DNA from: Brucella tritici
Lineage (GTDB): Bacteria > Pseudomonadota > Alphaproteobacteria > Rhizobiales > Rhizobiaceae
Direction of reading: 5' to 3'
DNA: 64,000 bases
NCBI RefSeq assembly: GCF_902825325.1
Contig: NZ_CADEAR010000003.1
Coordinates: 1-64,000 of the forward strand
The position numbers and the translations under genes are program-made. Positions 27,628 to 36,875 of this stretch are shown piece after piece. How positions within the stretch are numbered: position 1 is the stretch's first letter; each line of letters starts with the position of its first letter. The notes under the pieces were generated by a model that saw only the letters and a program-made list of their open reading frames with translations, was not told the origin of the DNA and ran no database searches.

Positions 27628-28284
27628 ATGAGTTTCTTGGACAGCTATCGCAAGAAGACGCAGATGCCTTCGACGGATGAGGCTTTGCCGGGACGGGCAC
27701 AACCGATTCCGACATCCGCGACCCACTTCGTCAATGGTCGCCCGTTGAAAGGACCGTGGCCGGAAGGCTACAAGAAGGTTCTGTTCGGGATGGGCTGTTT
27801 CTGGGGCGCCGAGCGTCTGTTCTGGCAGGTGCCAGGCGTATATGTAACGGCTGTCGGTTATGCGGGCGGGGTTACGCCCAACCCGACCTATGAGGAAACC
27901 TGCACGGGCCTCACCGGTCATGCGGAAGTTGTGCTGGTCGTCTATGACCCGAAGGTCGTGAGTCTTGATGAACTGCTGACCCTTTTCTGGGAAGAGCACG
28001 ATCCGACGCAGGGCATGCGGCAGGGCAACGATATTGGCACGACCTATCGTTCGGTCATCTATACTTTCGACAAGGCTGATCGTGAAGTGGCGGAAAAGAG
28101 CCGGGAAGCCTATTCGCAGGCGCTTGCCGCTCGCGGTCTCGGTCCAATTACGACTGAGATCGAGGATGCGCCGGAGCTCTATTATGCTGAAGACTACCAC
28201 CAGCAATATCTGGCGAAAAACCCGAACGGTTATTGCGGATTGCGCGGCACTGGCGTGAGCTGTCCGATCCCGCTGGCACAATAA
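27628..28284 (+). CDS. msrA: peptide methionine-S-sulfoxide reductase
   Basis: This 218-residue enzyme reduces methionine-S-sulfoxide in oxidised proteins. The catalytic motif GCFWGAE has Cys57 and Glu62, and the resolving cysteines lie in the tail ([14 protein letters not shown]). [11 protein letters not shown] is the conserved substrate region. ATG 27628 follows TAGGAGGT by 7 nt. No msrB gene is adjacent. Confidence 0.96.
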   Translation: MSFLDSYRKKTQMPSTDEALPGRAQPIPTSATHFVNGRPLKGPWPEGYKKVLFGMGCFWGAERLFWQVPGVYVTAVGYAGGVTPNPTYEETCTGLTGHAEVVLVVYDPKVVSLDELLTLFWEEHDPTQGMRQGNDIGTTYRSVIYTFDKADREVAEKSREAYSQALAARGLGPITTEIEDAPELYYAEDYHQQYLAKNPNGYCGLRGTGVSCPIPLAQ

Positions 28285-28298
28285 GCGGGCTGTAATTT

Positions 28299-28399
28299 GA
28301 AGCGTGTCGCATTTTATCGTAATTCTACGATACGCTTTAAGCCTATGTTTTCATACATGTCTTTATCCCAAAACCGGTTCCCACTTTTGGGAGACATGC
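28299..28399. repeat. palindromic repeats downstream of msrA
   Basis: One hairpin lies at about 28299-28341 (AAGCGTGTCG..CGATACGCTT). It is followed at 28356-28399 by CATGTCTTTATCCCAAAACC..TTTTGGGAGACATG, a unit that recurs at 42735-42777 and 48041-48082. It lies between convergent msrA and the acetyltransferase gene and may serve as a terminator. Confidence 0.75.
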
Positions 28400-28418
28400 A
28401 ATAAAGATCGCGCGGTCT

Positions 28419-28880
28419 TTACCGCGCGATTTTCTTTTTCAGGATCAGCATCCCGGCATAGTCGCCTTTCAGATGCTCGAAATCGCTCCAGCCGATCTGC
28501 CGGTATAGGTCGGGCTTGTCGGTGTAAAGATAGGCTTCCGCATAGCCGAGCTCCTGCGCAGCGTCCTCGATAGCGCCGACAAGACCTTTGGCAATGCCTT
28601 TGCCGCGACAGTCAGGCGCGACGAAAACACTTGCCACCCAAGGCTTCAGATGCGGATGTGTTTCCAGATCGCTGTGGATCAGAAGGGCAAGGCCGGCGGG
28701 TTGCCCGTTCCAGAGCGCGACTCGCGCCACCTGTCCGTCGTCTTCACGGGAAATATCGCTAAATGCCTCGGCGGTTTGTGCGAGGGACGAGCCGGTAAAC
28801 TCGCCCCATTCCGCATGGTTCCATGCGGCGCAGACCGGTATAAGGTCGGGGCGGTCGGCAAGGGAGACGATCTGAAGCAT
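28419..28880 (-). CDS. GNAT-family N-acetyltransferase
   Basis: This 153-residue acetyltransferase has the acetyl-CoA motif VFVAPDCRGKGIAKGLVGAI (about residues 85-104). Strands before it (ARVALWNGQPAGLALL) and the C-terminal EAYLYTDKPDLYRQIGW complete the fold. The target is unknown. It starts 4 nt after slyX and is probably the last gene of that unit. Confidence 0.85.
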   Translation of the reverse strand: MLQIVSLADRPDLIPVCAAWNHAEWGEFTGSSLAQTAEAFSDISREDDGQVARVALWNGQPAGLALLIHSDLETHPHLKPWVASVFVAPDCRGKGIAKGLVGAIEDAAQELGYAEAYLYTDKPDLYRQIGWSDFEHLKGDYAGMLILKKKIAR

Positions 28881-28884
28881 GGTG

Positions 28885-29091
28885 TTACCAGTGCGGCGGT
28901 TTGGTGACCGGGACGTCCGGCGCGGTCTGTTCTTCCAGTTCCAGAAAGCGGTCGGTCAATGCGCCGAGCTTTTTGGAAAGCTGGTCAATGGTTTTCCATT
29001 GTTCGGCCAGAACGGATGACAACTCGTCGATTGTCTTTTCCTGTTCGGCTACACGAATTTCGAGCTCGGTCAGGCGCTGGTCCGGTGTCAT
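28885..29091 (-). CDS. slyX: SlyX-family protein
   Basis: This 68-residue, almost wholly coiled-coil protein (heptads from about 5 to 50) ends in the SlyX hallmark PPHW. The function is unknown in all species. ATG 29091 has GGAAG upstream; the frame is open to 29172. The acetyltransferase gene follows 4 nt later and a retropepsin-like gene precedes it by 82 nt. Confidence 0.85.
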   Translation of the reverse strand: MTPDQRLTELEIRVAEQEKTIDELSSVLAEQWKTIDQLSKKLGALTDRFLELEEQTAPDVPVTKPPHW

Positions 29092-29173
29092 GGCTGGCTT
29101 CCATTGGTATTTGGGCGTCGGTGGTCGGCGGGGTTTAACCGCTTTCGATCCATATCGGAAGTACGGTATCACA

Positions 29174-29698
29174 TCATTGCGTCAGCACGAGTACGCCGTT
29201 TGAAACTTCATAATGACGCAGACGCTTCAGAAAGCTCATGCCGAGGAGCGTATCGGACAGGGCGTCGTCACGAAGAACCATGGCCTCCACATTCTCCACC
29301 CGAACGCGCCCGATTTCGATGCTTGGCAGTATGGCGGACGCAGCGACAGTCTCGCCATTGGCGGTCGAGACACGATATTTGAAATCATCGGGTTTGAGCG
29401 ACAGGCCGATGCGCCGTGCGGCGTTTGCGTTGATCGCAACCACGCTCGCCCCCGTATCCACCATTGCACGAAAGGATTGCCCGGCGACTTTTATGCCTGT
29501 GATGAAATGGCCGCGACTGTCCGGCGCGATCTGCGTGCGGCGTCCGCTATAGGCGGTGGGGGGGTGCGACGGAGCAGTTGAAGCTTTCGCTGACGTGCTT
29601 GAACCGGGTTCCGGCTGTTGCCCGAATTTTTCAAACAGAAGCGGGAAGGCAATGGCCAGTCCCGCAAATATCAGAAGGATCGTAAAAACCCGCGCCAT
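29174..29698 (-). CDS. membrane-anchored retropepsin-like aspartic protease (TIGR02281 type)
   Basis: This 174-residue protein has an N-terminal membrane segment (about 4-22), a Ser/Pro/Ala-rich linker (28-60) and a single clan AA aspartic protease domain with Asp81 in MVDTGASVVAIN. A flap (VSTANGETVAAS) and the second half ending in LLGMSFLKRL are visible. Such proteins act as dimers with one Asp each; SpoIIGA-unrelated homologues such as Rickettsia APRc are active. It is probably periplasm-facing; the substrate is unknown. Confidence 0.85.
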   Translation of the reverse strand: MARVFTILLIFAGLAIAFPLLFEKFGQQPEPGSSTSAKASTAPSHPPTAYSGRRTQIAPDSRGHFITGIKVAGQSFRAMVDTGASVVAINANAARRIGLSLKPDDFKYRVSTANGETVAASAILPSIEIGRVRVENVEAMVLRDDALSDTLLGMSFLKRLRHYEVSNGVLVLTQ

Positions 29699-29760
29699 GC
29701 TGCCCCCGCGTTTCGCGAGATGATAGCAGGTGCGGGCCGCTCTGCGTTGTTTATTTTAGC

Positions 29761-29803
29761 GCGCATCTGGCCCGAAAACCGCTTCACACTTTTCGGGATG
29801 CGC
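29761..29803. repeat. Bru-RS-like hairpin unit
   Basis: GCGCATCTGGCCCGAAAACC.. is inverted as ..TTTTCGGGATGCGC. It is the left-half hairpin of the 105-bp element alone, placed 9 nt after the upp stop codon on the minus strand. Confidence 0.75.
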
Positions 29804-29811
29804 GCTGGTGC

Positions 29812-30438
29812 TTACTTCGTACCGTACATACGGTCGCCGGCATCGCCGAGACCAGGAACGATATAGCCCTTTTCGTCGAGGCGTTCGTCGATGGAAGCCG
29901 TGAACACGTCGACATCCGGATGGGCTTCGGTAAAGCGCTTGATGCCTTCCGGAGCCGCCAGCAGGCAGAGGAAGCGGATATTGGTAGCGCCGCGTTCCTT
30001 CAGCTTGTCGATGGCTGCAATTGCCGAATGCCCGGTGGCCAGCATCGGGTCGACCACGATGATGAGGCGGTTGACGATATCTTCGGGGGCCTTGAAGTAA
30101 TATTCGACCGGCTGCAGCGTGTCATGATCGCGATAAAGGCCGATATGGGCGACGCGCGCGGCGGGCACCAGATCGAGCATGCCTTCCAGAAGGCCATTGC
30201 CTGCACGCAGGATCGAGGCGAAGACAAGCTTCTTGCCTTCGAGCACCGGCGCATCCATTGGCATCAACGGGGTTTCGATCGGCATGGTGGTCAGTTCGAG
30301 ATCGCGCGTCACTTCATAGCAGAGCAACAGCGATATTTCCTTCAGCAGCCGCCGAAAGCTGGCTGTGGACGTTTCCTTCTTGCGCATGATGGTGAGCTTG
30401 TGCTGGACAAGCGGATGGCTGACGACTGTAACGCCCAT
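29812..30438 (-). CDS. upp: uracil phosphoribosyltransferase
   Basis: This 208-residue enzyme makes UMP from uracil and PRPP (pyrimidine salvage). Signatures are the N-terminal [17 protein letters not shown], the PRPP loop [12 protein letters not shown] and the uracil-binding C-terminus [17 protein letters not shown]. Length is normal. It is a single gene, divergent from ubiE across 247 nt. Confidence 0.97.
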   Translation of the reverse strand: MGVTVVSHPLVQHKLTIMRKKETSTASFRRLLKEISLLLCYEVTRDLELTTMPIETPLMPMDAPVLEGKKLVFASILRAGNGLLEGMLDLVPAARVAHIGLYRDHDTLQPVEYYFKAPEDIVNRLIIVVDPMLATGHSAIAAIDKLKERGATNIRFLCLLAAPEGIKRFTEAHPDVDVFTASIDERLDEKGYIVPGLGDAGDRMYGTK

Positions 30439-30685
30439 GATCTTTCCACTTTTCTTGTTATCTTTTTGACTTTAGCGGCAGTTTGCGCCGGAGAAAACGC
30501 GTGGCGAGCGCGCACGCACAGTTTTATGTCTCTTTGGCCATTTTTCGGCGTCAACGCAAGACGGTTCGCAAGGTCCCTTCACAAAAGGGGTAGTGGGGGG
30601 CGGTCTCTGCTTGTATCGTCCAGCACAAGCTTTATATGCATTACGGAAATCGTTTTCGTCTTAATATTCAAAAGCAGGATGAGCT

Positions 30686-31477
30686 ATGAGCCAGCAGAAC
30701 GGCAATGCGGACCGCGTGGGCGCACAAGGTGGCATGGAGCATTCATTCGGCTTCAAGGCGGTGGACGAAAGCGAAAAGCAGGGGCTGGTCAACGACGTTT
30801 TCCATAAGGTCGCCAGCAAGTACGACGTGATGAACGATCTCATGTCGGCGGGTATGCACCGCGTCTGGAAAGATGCGATGATTGCATGGCTGGCACCGTC
30901 GAAGCGCCCCGGCTGGACCTCCCTCGACGTTGCAGGCGGCACCGGCGATATTGCTTTCCGTATTGTCGAGGCCTCAGGTCGTCAGGCCCATGTCACCATT
31001 CTCGATATCAATGGCTCGATGCTTGGCGTGGGGCGTGAACGGGCGATCAAGAAGGGCCTTGCCGACAATCTCGAATTTGTTGAAGCCAGTGCCGAAGAGT
31101 TGCCATTTGAAGATGCAAGCTTCGATGCTTACACGATTTCGTTCGGCATTCGCAATGTTCCCCATATCGACAAGGCGCTGTCCGAAGCCTATCGCGTGCT
31201 GAAGCCGGGCGGTCGTTTCCTCTGCCTCGAATTTTCAGAAGTTGAACTCCCGGTTCTCGACAAGGTCTACGACCAGTGGTCGTTCCACGCTATTCCGCGC
31301 ATCGGCAAGATGATTACAGGCGATGCCGATTCCTACAGCTATCTGGTTGAATCGATCCGCAAATTCCCCAAGCAGCAGGATTTTGCCGCGATGATCGAGA
31401 AGGCTGGTTTCGAGCGCGTGAGCTATCGCAATTTCACTGGCGGCATTGCCGCGCTGCATTCCGGCTGGAAGCTTTGA
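30686..31477 (+). CDS. ubiE: ubiquinone/menaquinone biosynthesis C-methyltransferase
   Basis: This 263-residue SAM-dependent methyltransferase carries out the C-methylation of the quinone ring. Motifs are [20 protein letters not shown], the SAM-binding [12 protein letters not shown] and the UbiE signature [22 protein letters not shown] region ([16 protein letters not shown]). The ubiB gene starts 43 nt downstream on the same strand. Confidence 0.96.
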   Translation: MSQQNGNADRVGAQGGMEHSFGFKAVDESEKQGLVNDVFHKVASKYDVMNDLMSAGMHRVWKDAMIAWLAPSKRPGWTSLDVAGGTGDIAFRIVEASGRQAHVTILDINGSMLGVGRERAIKKGLADNLEFVEASAEELPFEDASFDAYTISFGIRNVPHIDKALSEAYRVLKPGGRFLCLEFSEVELPVLDKVYDQWSFHAIPRIGKMITGDADSYSYLVESIRKFPKQQDFAAMIEKAGFERVSYRNFTGGIAALHSGWKL

Positions 31478-31520
31478 TTGTGCCTGTGATGAATTGGGGT
31501 CAGGAACGGGGCATCGAGGC

Positions 31521-33104
31521 ATGAGCAATCTATCCGCCGCTTTCCGGTTGATGCGGGCCGGATGGATATTGACGCGCGAAGGCGTTATCAGCGCCTTGCC
31601 GGTGGAAGGGCTTTCCGGCCTCCCGGCGTTCGGGCACAAGATTGCAGGCATTCTGGCGCGTCCGCGCGCACGCCACATGCAGCGTTCCGAGCGCATGTCG
31701 CGAGCCATGAACAAGCTGGGTCCGTCCTATGTGAAGCTCGGCCAGTTTCTGGCGACGCGGCCTGATATTGTCGGTCGCGATGTTGCTGCCGATCTCGAAC
31801 TTTTGCAGGACAGGCTCGACTTCTTCCCGCAGGCCGACGCGGTTTCCGCTATCGAAGGGTCGCTTGGCCGCAAGATCGATGATCTTTACCTGCATTTCGA
31901 TGCACCGATAGCGGCAGCGTCGATGGCGCAGGTTCATCCAGCCGAAATCATGAAGGACGGGTCGCGCCAGAAAGTGGCGGTCAAGGTCATTCGTCCGGGC
32001 GTTCGCCACCGCTTTGCCCGCGACCTTGAAGGCTTCTATATGGTTGCGCGCATGCAGGAGCGTCACGTTCCCTTCACGCGCCGCCTGCGCCCGGTGCAGG
32101 TTGTCGAGACACTGCAGCAGACTACGCGTATCGAGATGGATCTCCGTCTGGAAGCGGCGGCACTTTCCGAGATCGCCGAGAACATCAAGGGCGATACGGG
32201 CTTCCGCGTTCCTAATGTCGATTGGGAACGTACAGGTCGCGATGTGCTGACGCTCGAATGGATCGACGGCATCAAGATGTCCGATGTTTCGGCGCTTGAA
32301 GCCGCGGGTTTCGATCTCAAGAAGCTTGCGGAAACGCTGATCCAATCCTTCCTGCGCCATACGCTGCGCGACGGCTTTTTCCATGCCGACATGCATCCGG
32401 GAAACCTGTTCGTCGATCATCAGGGGCTGATTGTTGCGGTTGATTTCGGTATCACCGGGCGGCTCAATAAGCAGCAGCGGCGCTTCCTTGCAGAAATTCT
32501 CTACGGCTTCATTACCCGCGACTACATGCGCGTGGCGGAAGTGCATTTCGAGGCAGGTTATGTGCCGCACACGCATGATGTGGCGAGCTTTGCGCAAGCC
32601 ATTCGCGCCATTGGCGAACCAATCCACGGCCAGCCTGCCGAAACTATTTCCATGGCCAAGCTTCTGACGCTGCTGTTCGAAGTGACCGAGCTTTTCGATA
32701 TGGAAACCCGGCCGGAACTTTTGATGCTCCAGAAAACAATGGTCGTCGTGGAAGGGGTATCGCGTACGCTCGATCCGCATTTCAATATGTGGAAAGCAGC
32801 GGAGCCAGTCGTCGGCGACTGGATCGCCAAGAATCTCGGGCCGCAAGGCATGCTTCTCGACGCGAAGGATAGCGCTTATTCGCTGCTGCATTTCACGCGA
32901 AAGACGCCGGAACTTATCGCACGTGTCGAGCGTGTTTCCGTTGCGCTGGACGACATGGCCGCCAAGGGCTTGCGTTTTGACGAGGCGACAGCGGAGGCTA
33001 TCGGTCGCGCCGAAGCCAAGTATTCGCGCTGGGGTCGCATCGCGCAAGTGGTGATTGCGATCTCGCTCGCAGCGATAGCGATCAAGCTATATCTTTGGCT
33101 CTAA
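31521..33104 (+). CDS. ubiB: ubiquinone biosynthesis ADCK-family protein UbiB
   Basis: This 527-residue atypical kinase-like ATPase is needed for ubiquinone synthesis. The KxGQ motif is in GPSYVKLGQFLATRPDIV, with an A-rich nucleotide loop (APIAAASMAQVH), HADMHPGNLF and the metal-binding VDFG. A C-terminal membrane helix (VVIAISLAAIAIKLYLWL) anchors it. ATG 31521 gives the family start; the frame is open to 31446, inside ubiE. It forms the usual alphaproteobacterial ubiE-ubiB-coaBC cluster. Confidence 0.95.
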   Translation: MSNLSAAFRLMRAGWILTREGVISALPVEGLSGLPAFGHKIAGILARPRARHMQRSERMSRAMNKLGPSYVKLGQFLATRPDIVGRDVAADLELLQDRLDFFPQADAVSAIEGSLGRKIDDLYLHFDAPIAAASMAQVHPAEIMKDGSRQKVAVKVIRPGVRHRFARDLEGFYMVARMQERHVPFTRRLRPVQVVETLQQTTRIEMDLRLEAAALSEIAENIKGDTGFRVPNVDWERTGRDVLTLEWIDGIKMSDVSALEAAGFDLKKLAETLIQSFLRHTLRDGFFHADMHPGNLFVDHQGLIVAVDFGITGRLNKQQRRFLAEILYGFITRDYMRVAEVHFEAGYVPHTHDVASFAQAIRAIGEPIHGQPAETISMAKLLTLLFEVTELFDMETRPELLMLQKTMVVVEGVSRTLDPHFNMWKAAEPVVGDWIAKNLGPQGMLLDAKDSAYSLLHFTRKTPELIARVERVSVALDDMAAKGLRFDEATAEAIGRAEAKYSRWGRIAQVVIAISLAAIAIKLYLWL

Positions 33105-33147
33105 GTCACTTTTAGGGTGACATCTACCTTCTAAAGTGATTTCAATG

Positions 33148-33174
33148 ATTGCACTTGTAACAAGCAGGTGCAAT
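33148..33174. promoter_or_regulatory. inverted repeat overlapping the coaBC leader
   Basis: ATTGCAC (33148-33154) is perfectly inverted as GTGCAAT (33168-33174), with CTTGTAACAAG, itself a palindrome, at 33154-33164 inside. It ends 3 nt before the coaBC start codon. Spaced inverted repeats of this form are the operators of FitA-type antitoxins, and the encoded protein starts with such a domain. Confidence 0.45.
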
Positions 33175-33177
33175 CAA

Positions 33178-34554
33178 ATGGCCAGCATTACTATCCGGAA
33201 TCTCGACGATGACGCCAAGGAACGGCTGCGTATAAGGGCAGCACAGAACGGGCGCTCCATGGAAGAGGAAGCGCGCATTCTGCTGGCCGGGCAGGATATA
33301 GCTCCACAGGCTGTTGCAGTGTCTCCCGGTGCAGTGGTTTCACTGGCCGGAAAACGCATTCTTCTTATCATCGGTGGTGGCATCGCCGCTTATAAGACGC
33401 CCGACCTCATCCGCCGCTTGCGTGAGCGCGGTGCACAGGTTCGCCCATTGATGACGGCGGCAGCGCAGCAATTCGTGACACCACTGACCATCGGTGCGGT
33501 TTCCGCCGATCATGTTTTCACCGATCTGTTTTCGCGCGAGGATGAGCAGGATGTCGGGCATATAAGGCTGGCGCGCGATGCGGACCTGATCGTCGTCGCG
33601 CCCGCGACTGCTGACCTGATGGCGAAGATGGCCAATGGGCTTGCCGATGATCTTGCGAGCGCGGTGTTGTTGGCCCGCAAAGTTCCAGTGCTTATTGCGC
33701 CTGCCATGAACCCGGCCATGTGGGAAAATCCCGCGACCAGACGCAACCGCCTGACGCTTGAAAAAGACGGCGTTCGTTTCATCGGCCCGGAGAAGGGCGA
33801 GATGGCGGAAAGCGGCGAGGCGGGAACGGGACGCATGAGCGAGCCGCTGGCGATTGTCGCGGCCATCGAGACCCTGCTCGCGCCGCAGGCAAAGCCGCTT
33901 GCGGGCAAAACCATTGTCATGACGTCCGGCCCCACGCACGAGCCGATTGATCCGGTTCGCTATATAGCCAATCGTTCGTCGGGCAAGCAGGGCCATGCTA
34001 TTGCGGCAGCGCTGGCGCGACTTGGCGCTACGGTGCATCTGGTGTCTGGTCCGGTCACGATCCCGGACCCCGAAGGCGTCGACGTCATTCATGTCGAGAC
34101 GGCACGTGAAATGCAGGGGGCTGTCGAGCGACATCTCCCCGCCGATGCGGCGGTGATGGTCGCGGCGGTTGCCGATTGGCGCACGGCCAATGAAGCCGGA
34201 CAGAAGATCAAGAAGAAGCCGGGTGAAAGCGCTCCGACGCTTGCCATGGTTGAGAACCCGGACATTCTGGCTGGTGTCGGCCATAGCGACAAGCGCCCCG
34301 GTCTTGTGGTGGGCTTTGCAGCGGAAACGCAGGACGTGGCTGAAAACGCGCTGCGCAAGCTTGAAAAGAAAGGTGCGGACTGGATCGTCGCTAACGATGT
34401 TTCGCATGCTCCGGATGGCAGCAGCGTCATGGGTGGCGACCGTAATCATGTCCGCATTCTAAGCCGGACCGGCATTGAGGAATGGCCGGAAATGAGCAAG
34501 GAACAAGTGGCTAAAAAGCTGGCAGCGAAGATTGCCGCCAGCCTTATGGGTTAG
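33178..34554 (+). CDS. coaBC: CoaBC (phosphopantothenoylcysteine synthetase/decarboxylase) with N-terminal ribbon-helix-helix domain
   Basis: This 458-residue protein makes 4'-phosphopantetheine on the way to coenzyme A. Residues 1-36 (MASITIRNLDDDAKERLRIR..GRSMEEEARILL) look like a FitA/VapB-type antitoxin DNA-binding domain. A linker (37-55) leads to the FMN-binding CoaC decarboxylase (56-230) with His128 in VGHIRLA and PAMNPAMW. The CoaB synthetase domain (about 240-455) has GPTHEPIDPVRYIANRSSGK. The residue matching E. coli CoaC Cys158 appears to be Ser212 (ESGEAGTGRM). ATG 33178 has GCAGGTG 8 nt upstream; no good internal start is seen near residue 53. Confidence 0.92.
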   Translation: MASITIRNLDDDAKERLRIRAAQNGRSMEEEARILLAGQDIAPQAVAVSPGAVVSLAGKRILLIIGGGIAAYKTPDLIRRLRERGAQVRPLMTAAAQQFVTPLTIGAVSADHVFTDLFSREDEQDVGHIRLARDADLIVVAPATADLMAKMANGLADDLASAVLLARKVPVLIAPAMNPAMWENPATRRNRLTLEKDGVRFIGPEKGEMAESGEAGTGRMSEPLAIVAAIETLLAPQAKPLAGKTIVMTSGPTHEPIDPVRYIANRSSGKQGHAIAAALARLGATVHLVSGPVTIPDPEGVDVIHVETAREMQGAVERHLPADAAVMVAAVADWRTANEAGQKIKKKPGESAPTLAMVENPDILAGVGHSDKRPGLVVGFAAETQDVAENALRKLEKKGADWIVANDVSHAPDGSSVMGGDRNHVRILSRTGIEEWPEMSKEQVAKKLAAKIAASLMG

Positions 34555-34561
34555 CCCCGCA

Positions 34562-36139
34562 TCACACCTTGTCGCGGACCTGATAGTCCTTGACGGTGGC
34601 AAAACGGATATTTTTCCAGCGTTCGGCTTCGTAATTGAGCGAAAAGCCGTTCTGCGCCAGGAAGACCGGATCGTGATCGAGGTCGTGAGCGATGTCGGCG
34701 CGATGTGAGGCGATGAAACGGTCGAGTTCGACCGGATCGTCCGCAGTAATCCACCGGCAGACCGAGAAGCGCGACATTTCAAAGCCGACCGGCAGCGAAT
34801 ATTCCACTTTCAGACGCTCGGTCAGAACGTCGATCTGGAGCGCGCCAACGACACCGACAATCGCCGGAGAACCATCATCGGGCACAAACAGCTGCACGAC
34901 GCCTTCTTCGGCCATCTGTTGCAGCGCTTCGCGCAGCTTCTTGGCCTTCATTGCATCGTCAAGACGCACGCGGCGCAGAATTTCCGGCGCGAAGTTCGGC
35001 ACGCCGCGGAACAGGATATCTTCACCCTCGGTCAATGTGTCGCCGATGCGCAGCGTGCCATGGTTTGGAATTCCGACCACATCGCCCGCAAAGGCTTCGT
35101 CGGCAATCTGGCGCGAACGGGCAAAGAAGAATTGCGGCGCGGACAGGCTCATCGGTTTGCCGGTGCGCACCAGTTTTGCCTTCATGCCGCGCGACAGCTT
35201 GCCGGAACAAACGCGCAGGAATGCGATGCGGTCGCGGTGGTTCGGGTCCATATTGGCCTGAATCTTGAACACGAAGCCAGTCATCTTGTCTTCGGTTGAA
35301 CCGACCATTCGCGTATCGGCCTGCTGGTCACGCGGGGAGGGGCCGAAATCGCAGAAGGCTTCAATCAGGTCGCGCACGCCATAATTCTTCAGCGCCGAAC
35401 CGAAATAAACCGGGGTCATATGGCCTTCGCGGAAAGAGGCGAGATCGAACGGACGGCAGACGCCGCGTGCCAGTTCCACGCTTTCCAGCCAGGCTTCGCG
35501 TTCGTTTTCAGGCAGCAGTGCTGCAGCTTCTTCAGGACCGCTGACCTTGGTTGGCTGCTCTTCACTGTCCTGGCGGCGCATCGTATTTTTATGCAGGTCG
35601 AATGTGCCTGCAAAGCTCTTGCCTGAGCCGATAGGCCAGGTGATGGGAGCCGTGTCGAGCGCCAGCTTTTCTTCGATCTCGTCGAGGATCTCGAGCGGGT
35701 CACGCGCTTCGCGGTCCATCTTGTTGACGAAGGTGACGATCGGAATGTCGCGCATGCGGCAGACTTCGAACAGCTTGAGCGTCCGTGGCTCGATACCCTT
35801 TGCGGCGTCGATGACCATGACGGCTGAGTCCACCGCGGTCAGCGTGCGGTAGGTGTCGTCGGCGAAGTCTTCGTGGCCCGGCGTGTCGAGCAGGTTGAAG
35901 ATGCAATCCTTGTATTCGAAGGTCATCACCGACGTGACGACCGAGATGCCGCGGTCGCGCTCGATGTTCATCCAGTCTGAGCGGGTCTGGATGCGATCCT
36001 TCTTGGCCTTCACCTCACCGGCGAGCTGGATGGCGCCGCCAAACAGTAGCAGCTTTTCGGTCAGCGTGGTCTTGCCGGCGTCCGGATGCGCGATGATCGC
36101 GAATGTGCGGCGCTTGGAAACGGGATGGTCAGCGGGCAT
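34562..36139 (-). CDS. prfC: peptide chain release factor 3
   Basis: This 525-residue translational GTPase removes RF1 and RF2 from the ribosome. GTPase motifs are AHPDAGKTTLTE (G1), DTPGHEDF (G3) and NKMDRE (G4). LAGEVKAKKDRIQTRSDWM is the RF3-specific switch region, followed by domains II and III. It is convergent with coaBC (7-nt gap). Confidence 0.97.
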   Translation of the reverse strand: MPADHPVSKRRTFAIIAHPDAGKTTLTEKLLLFGGAIQLAGEVKAKKDRIQTRSDWMNIERDRGISVVTSVMTFEYKDCIFNLLDTPGHEDFADDTYRTLTAVDSAVMVIDAAKGIEPRTLKLFEVCRMRDIPIVTFVNKMDREARDPLEILDEIEEKLALDTAPITWPIGSGKSFAGTFDLHKNTMRRQDSEEQPTKVSGPEEAAALLPENEREAWLESVELARGVCRPFDLASFREGHMTPVYFGSALKNYGVRDLIEAFCDFGPSPRDQQADTRMVGSTEDKMTGFVFKIQANMDPNHRDRIAFLRVCSGKLSRGMKAKLVRTGKPMSLSAPQFFFARSRQIADEAFAGDVVGIPNHGTLRIGDTLTEGEDILFRGVPNFAPEILRRVRLDDAMKAKKLREALQQMAEEGVVQLFVPDDGSPAIVGVVGALQIDVLTERLKVEYSLPVGFEMSRFSVCRWITADDPVELDRFIASHRADIAHDLDHDPVFLAQNGFSLNYEAERWKNIRFATVKDYQVRDKV

Positions 36140-36268
36140 GAAGAAACTCGTGATGGCGAAACGTTGGGCTGCGCGTGAAAGCGCGCCGCGAAGATGTTGG
36201 GGAGCATCTAGCAGGACTTGGCCTGAATCTCAACAAGCGCTGCGTTACAAGTCTGGCTTCGAAATGAA

Positions 36269-36293
36269 AAAGCGGCGCAGTGAGCGCCGCTTT
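36269..36293 (-). terminator. terminator after HdeD-like gene
   Basis: AAAGCGGCGC (36269-36278) pairs with GCGCCGCTTT (36284-36293) over a 5-nt loop. On the minus strand it runs into a TTTTT stretch, 19 nt after the HdeD-like stop. Confidence 0.85.
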
Positions 36294-36311
36294 GCCAGTG
36301 ATGCGTTATGA

Positions 36312-36875
36312 TTATCGGCTCTTGATGCCAAGTCCGAAAGCGATGAAGGACCAGCCCTGGAAGATCAAGTCGATCGCCAGGAAGAGGCCAAGAATGAACA
36401 GGCTGTTGACTGGCCATTTGATGGCGATGATGAGACCGAGCAGCAGGGTGATGACGCCGCCTGCGACGATCCAGCCCCAACCGGCGGATGGTTTCGACTT
36501 GAAGCCGAGCCAGATGCGGAAGGCACCGGAACCGATTAGCGCTGCCGCGAGAAGGAAGGTCAGTACACCGGCTGCCAGCACCGGATTGATGAAGGCGACA
36601 ATGCCGGCTGCCGTATAAAGCAGGCCGCTCAGGAGCCAGAAGAAGAAGCTGCCCCAGGTTTTGACGCCGAAGGAGTGGATGATCTCGATGACGCCGCCGA
36701 TCAGCATCATCAGGCCGACATAGTAGACCGAGACCACAGTGGCCAGAACGAGATTACCGAAGGCAATGCCTCCGAGGATTAGCAGTGCGACCCCAAGGGC
36801 GACGAACCACCCCCACTTGCTGGAAAGTTCCTTCGGAAAGGTCGGGCGGTCGAAATCATTGTGAGCTGTTGCCAT
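36312..36875 (-). CDS. HdeD/DUF308 family membrane protein
   Basis: This 187-residue inner-membrane protein has six predicted helices forming three DUF308 repeats, for example WFVALGVALLILGGIAFGNL and INPVLAAGVLTFLLAAALIG. E. coli HdeD contributes to acid resistance at high cell density; the role here is only inferred from the family. It starts MATAHNDFDRPTFPKELSSK and stands alone. Confidence 0.85.
   Translation of the reverse strand: MATAHNDFDRPTFPKELSSKWGWFVALGVALLILGGIAFGNLVLATVVSVYYVGLMMLIGGVIEIIHSFGVKTWGSFFFWLLSGLLYTAAGIVAFINPVLAAGVLTFLLAAALIGSGAFRIWLGFKSKPSAGWGWIVAGGVITLLLGLIIAIKWPVNSLFILGLFLAIDLIFQGWSFIAFGLGIKSR

Noticed and set aside
31530..33047. 505-codon minus-strand open frame
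   Set aside because: It is antisense to ubiB, which has clear motifs and a conserved cluster position.
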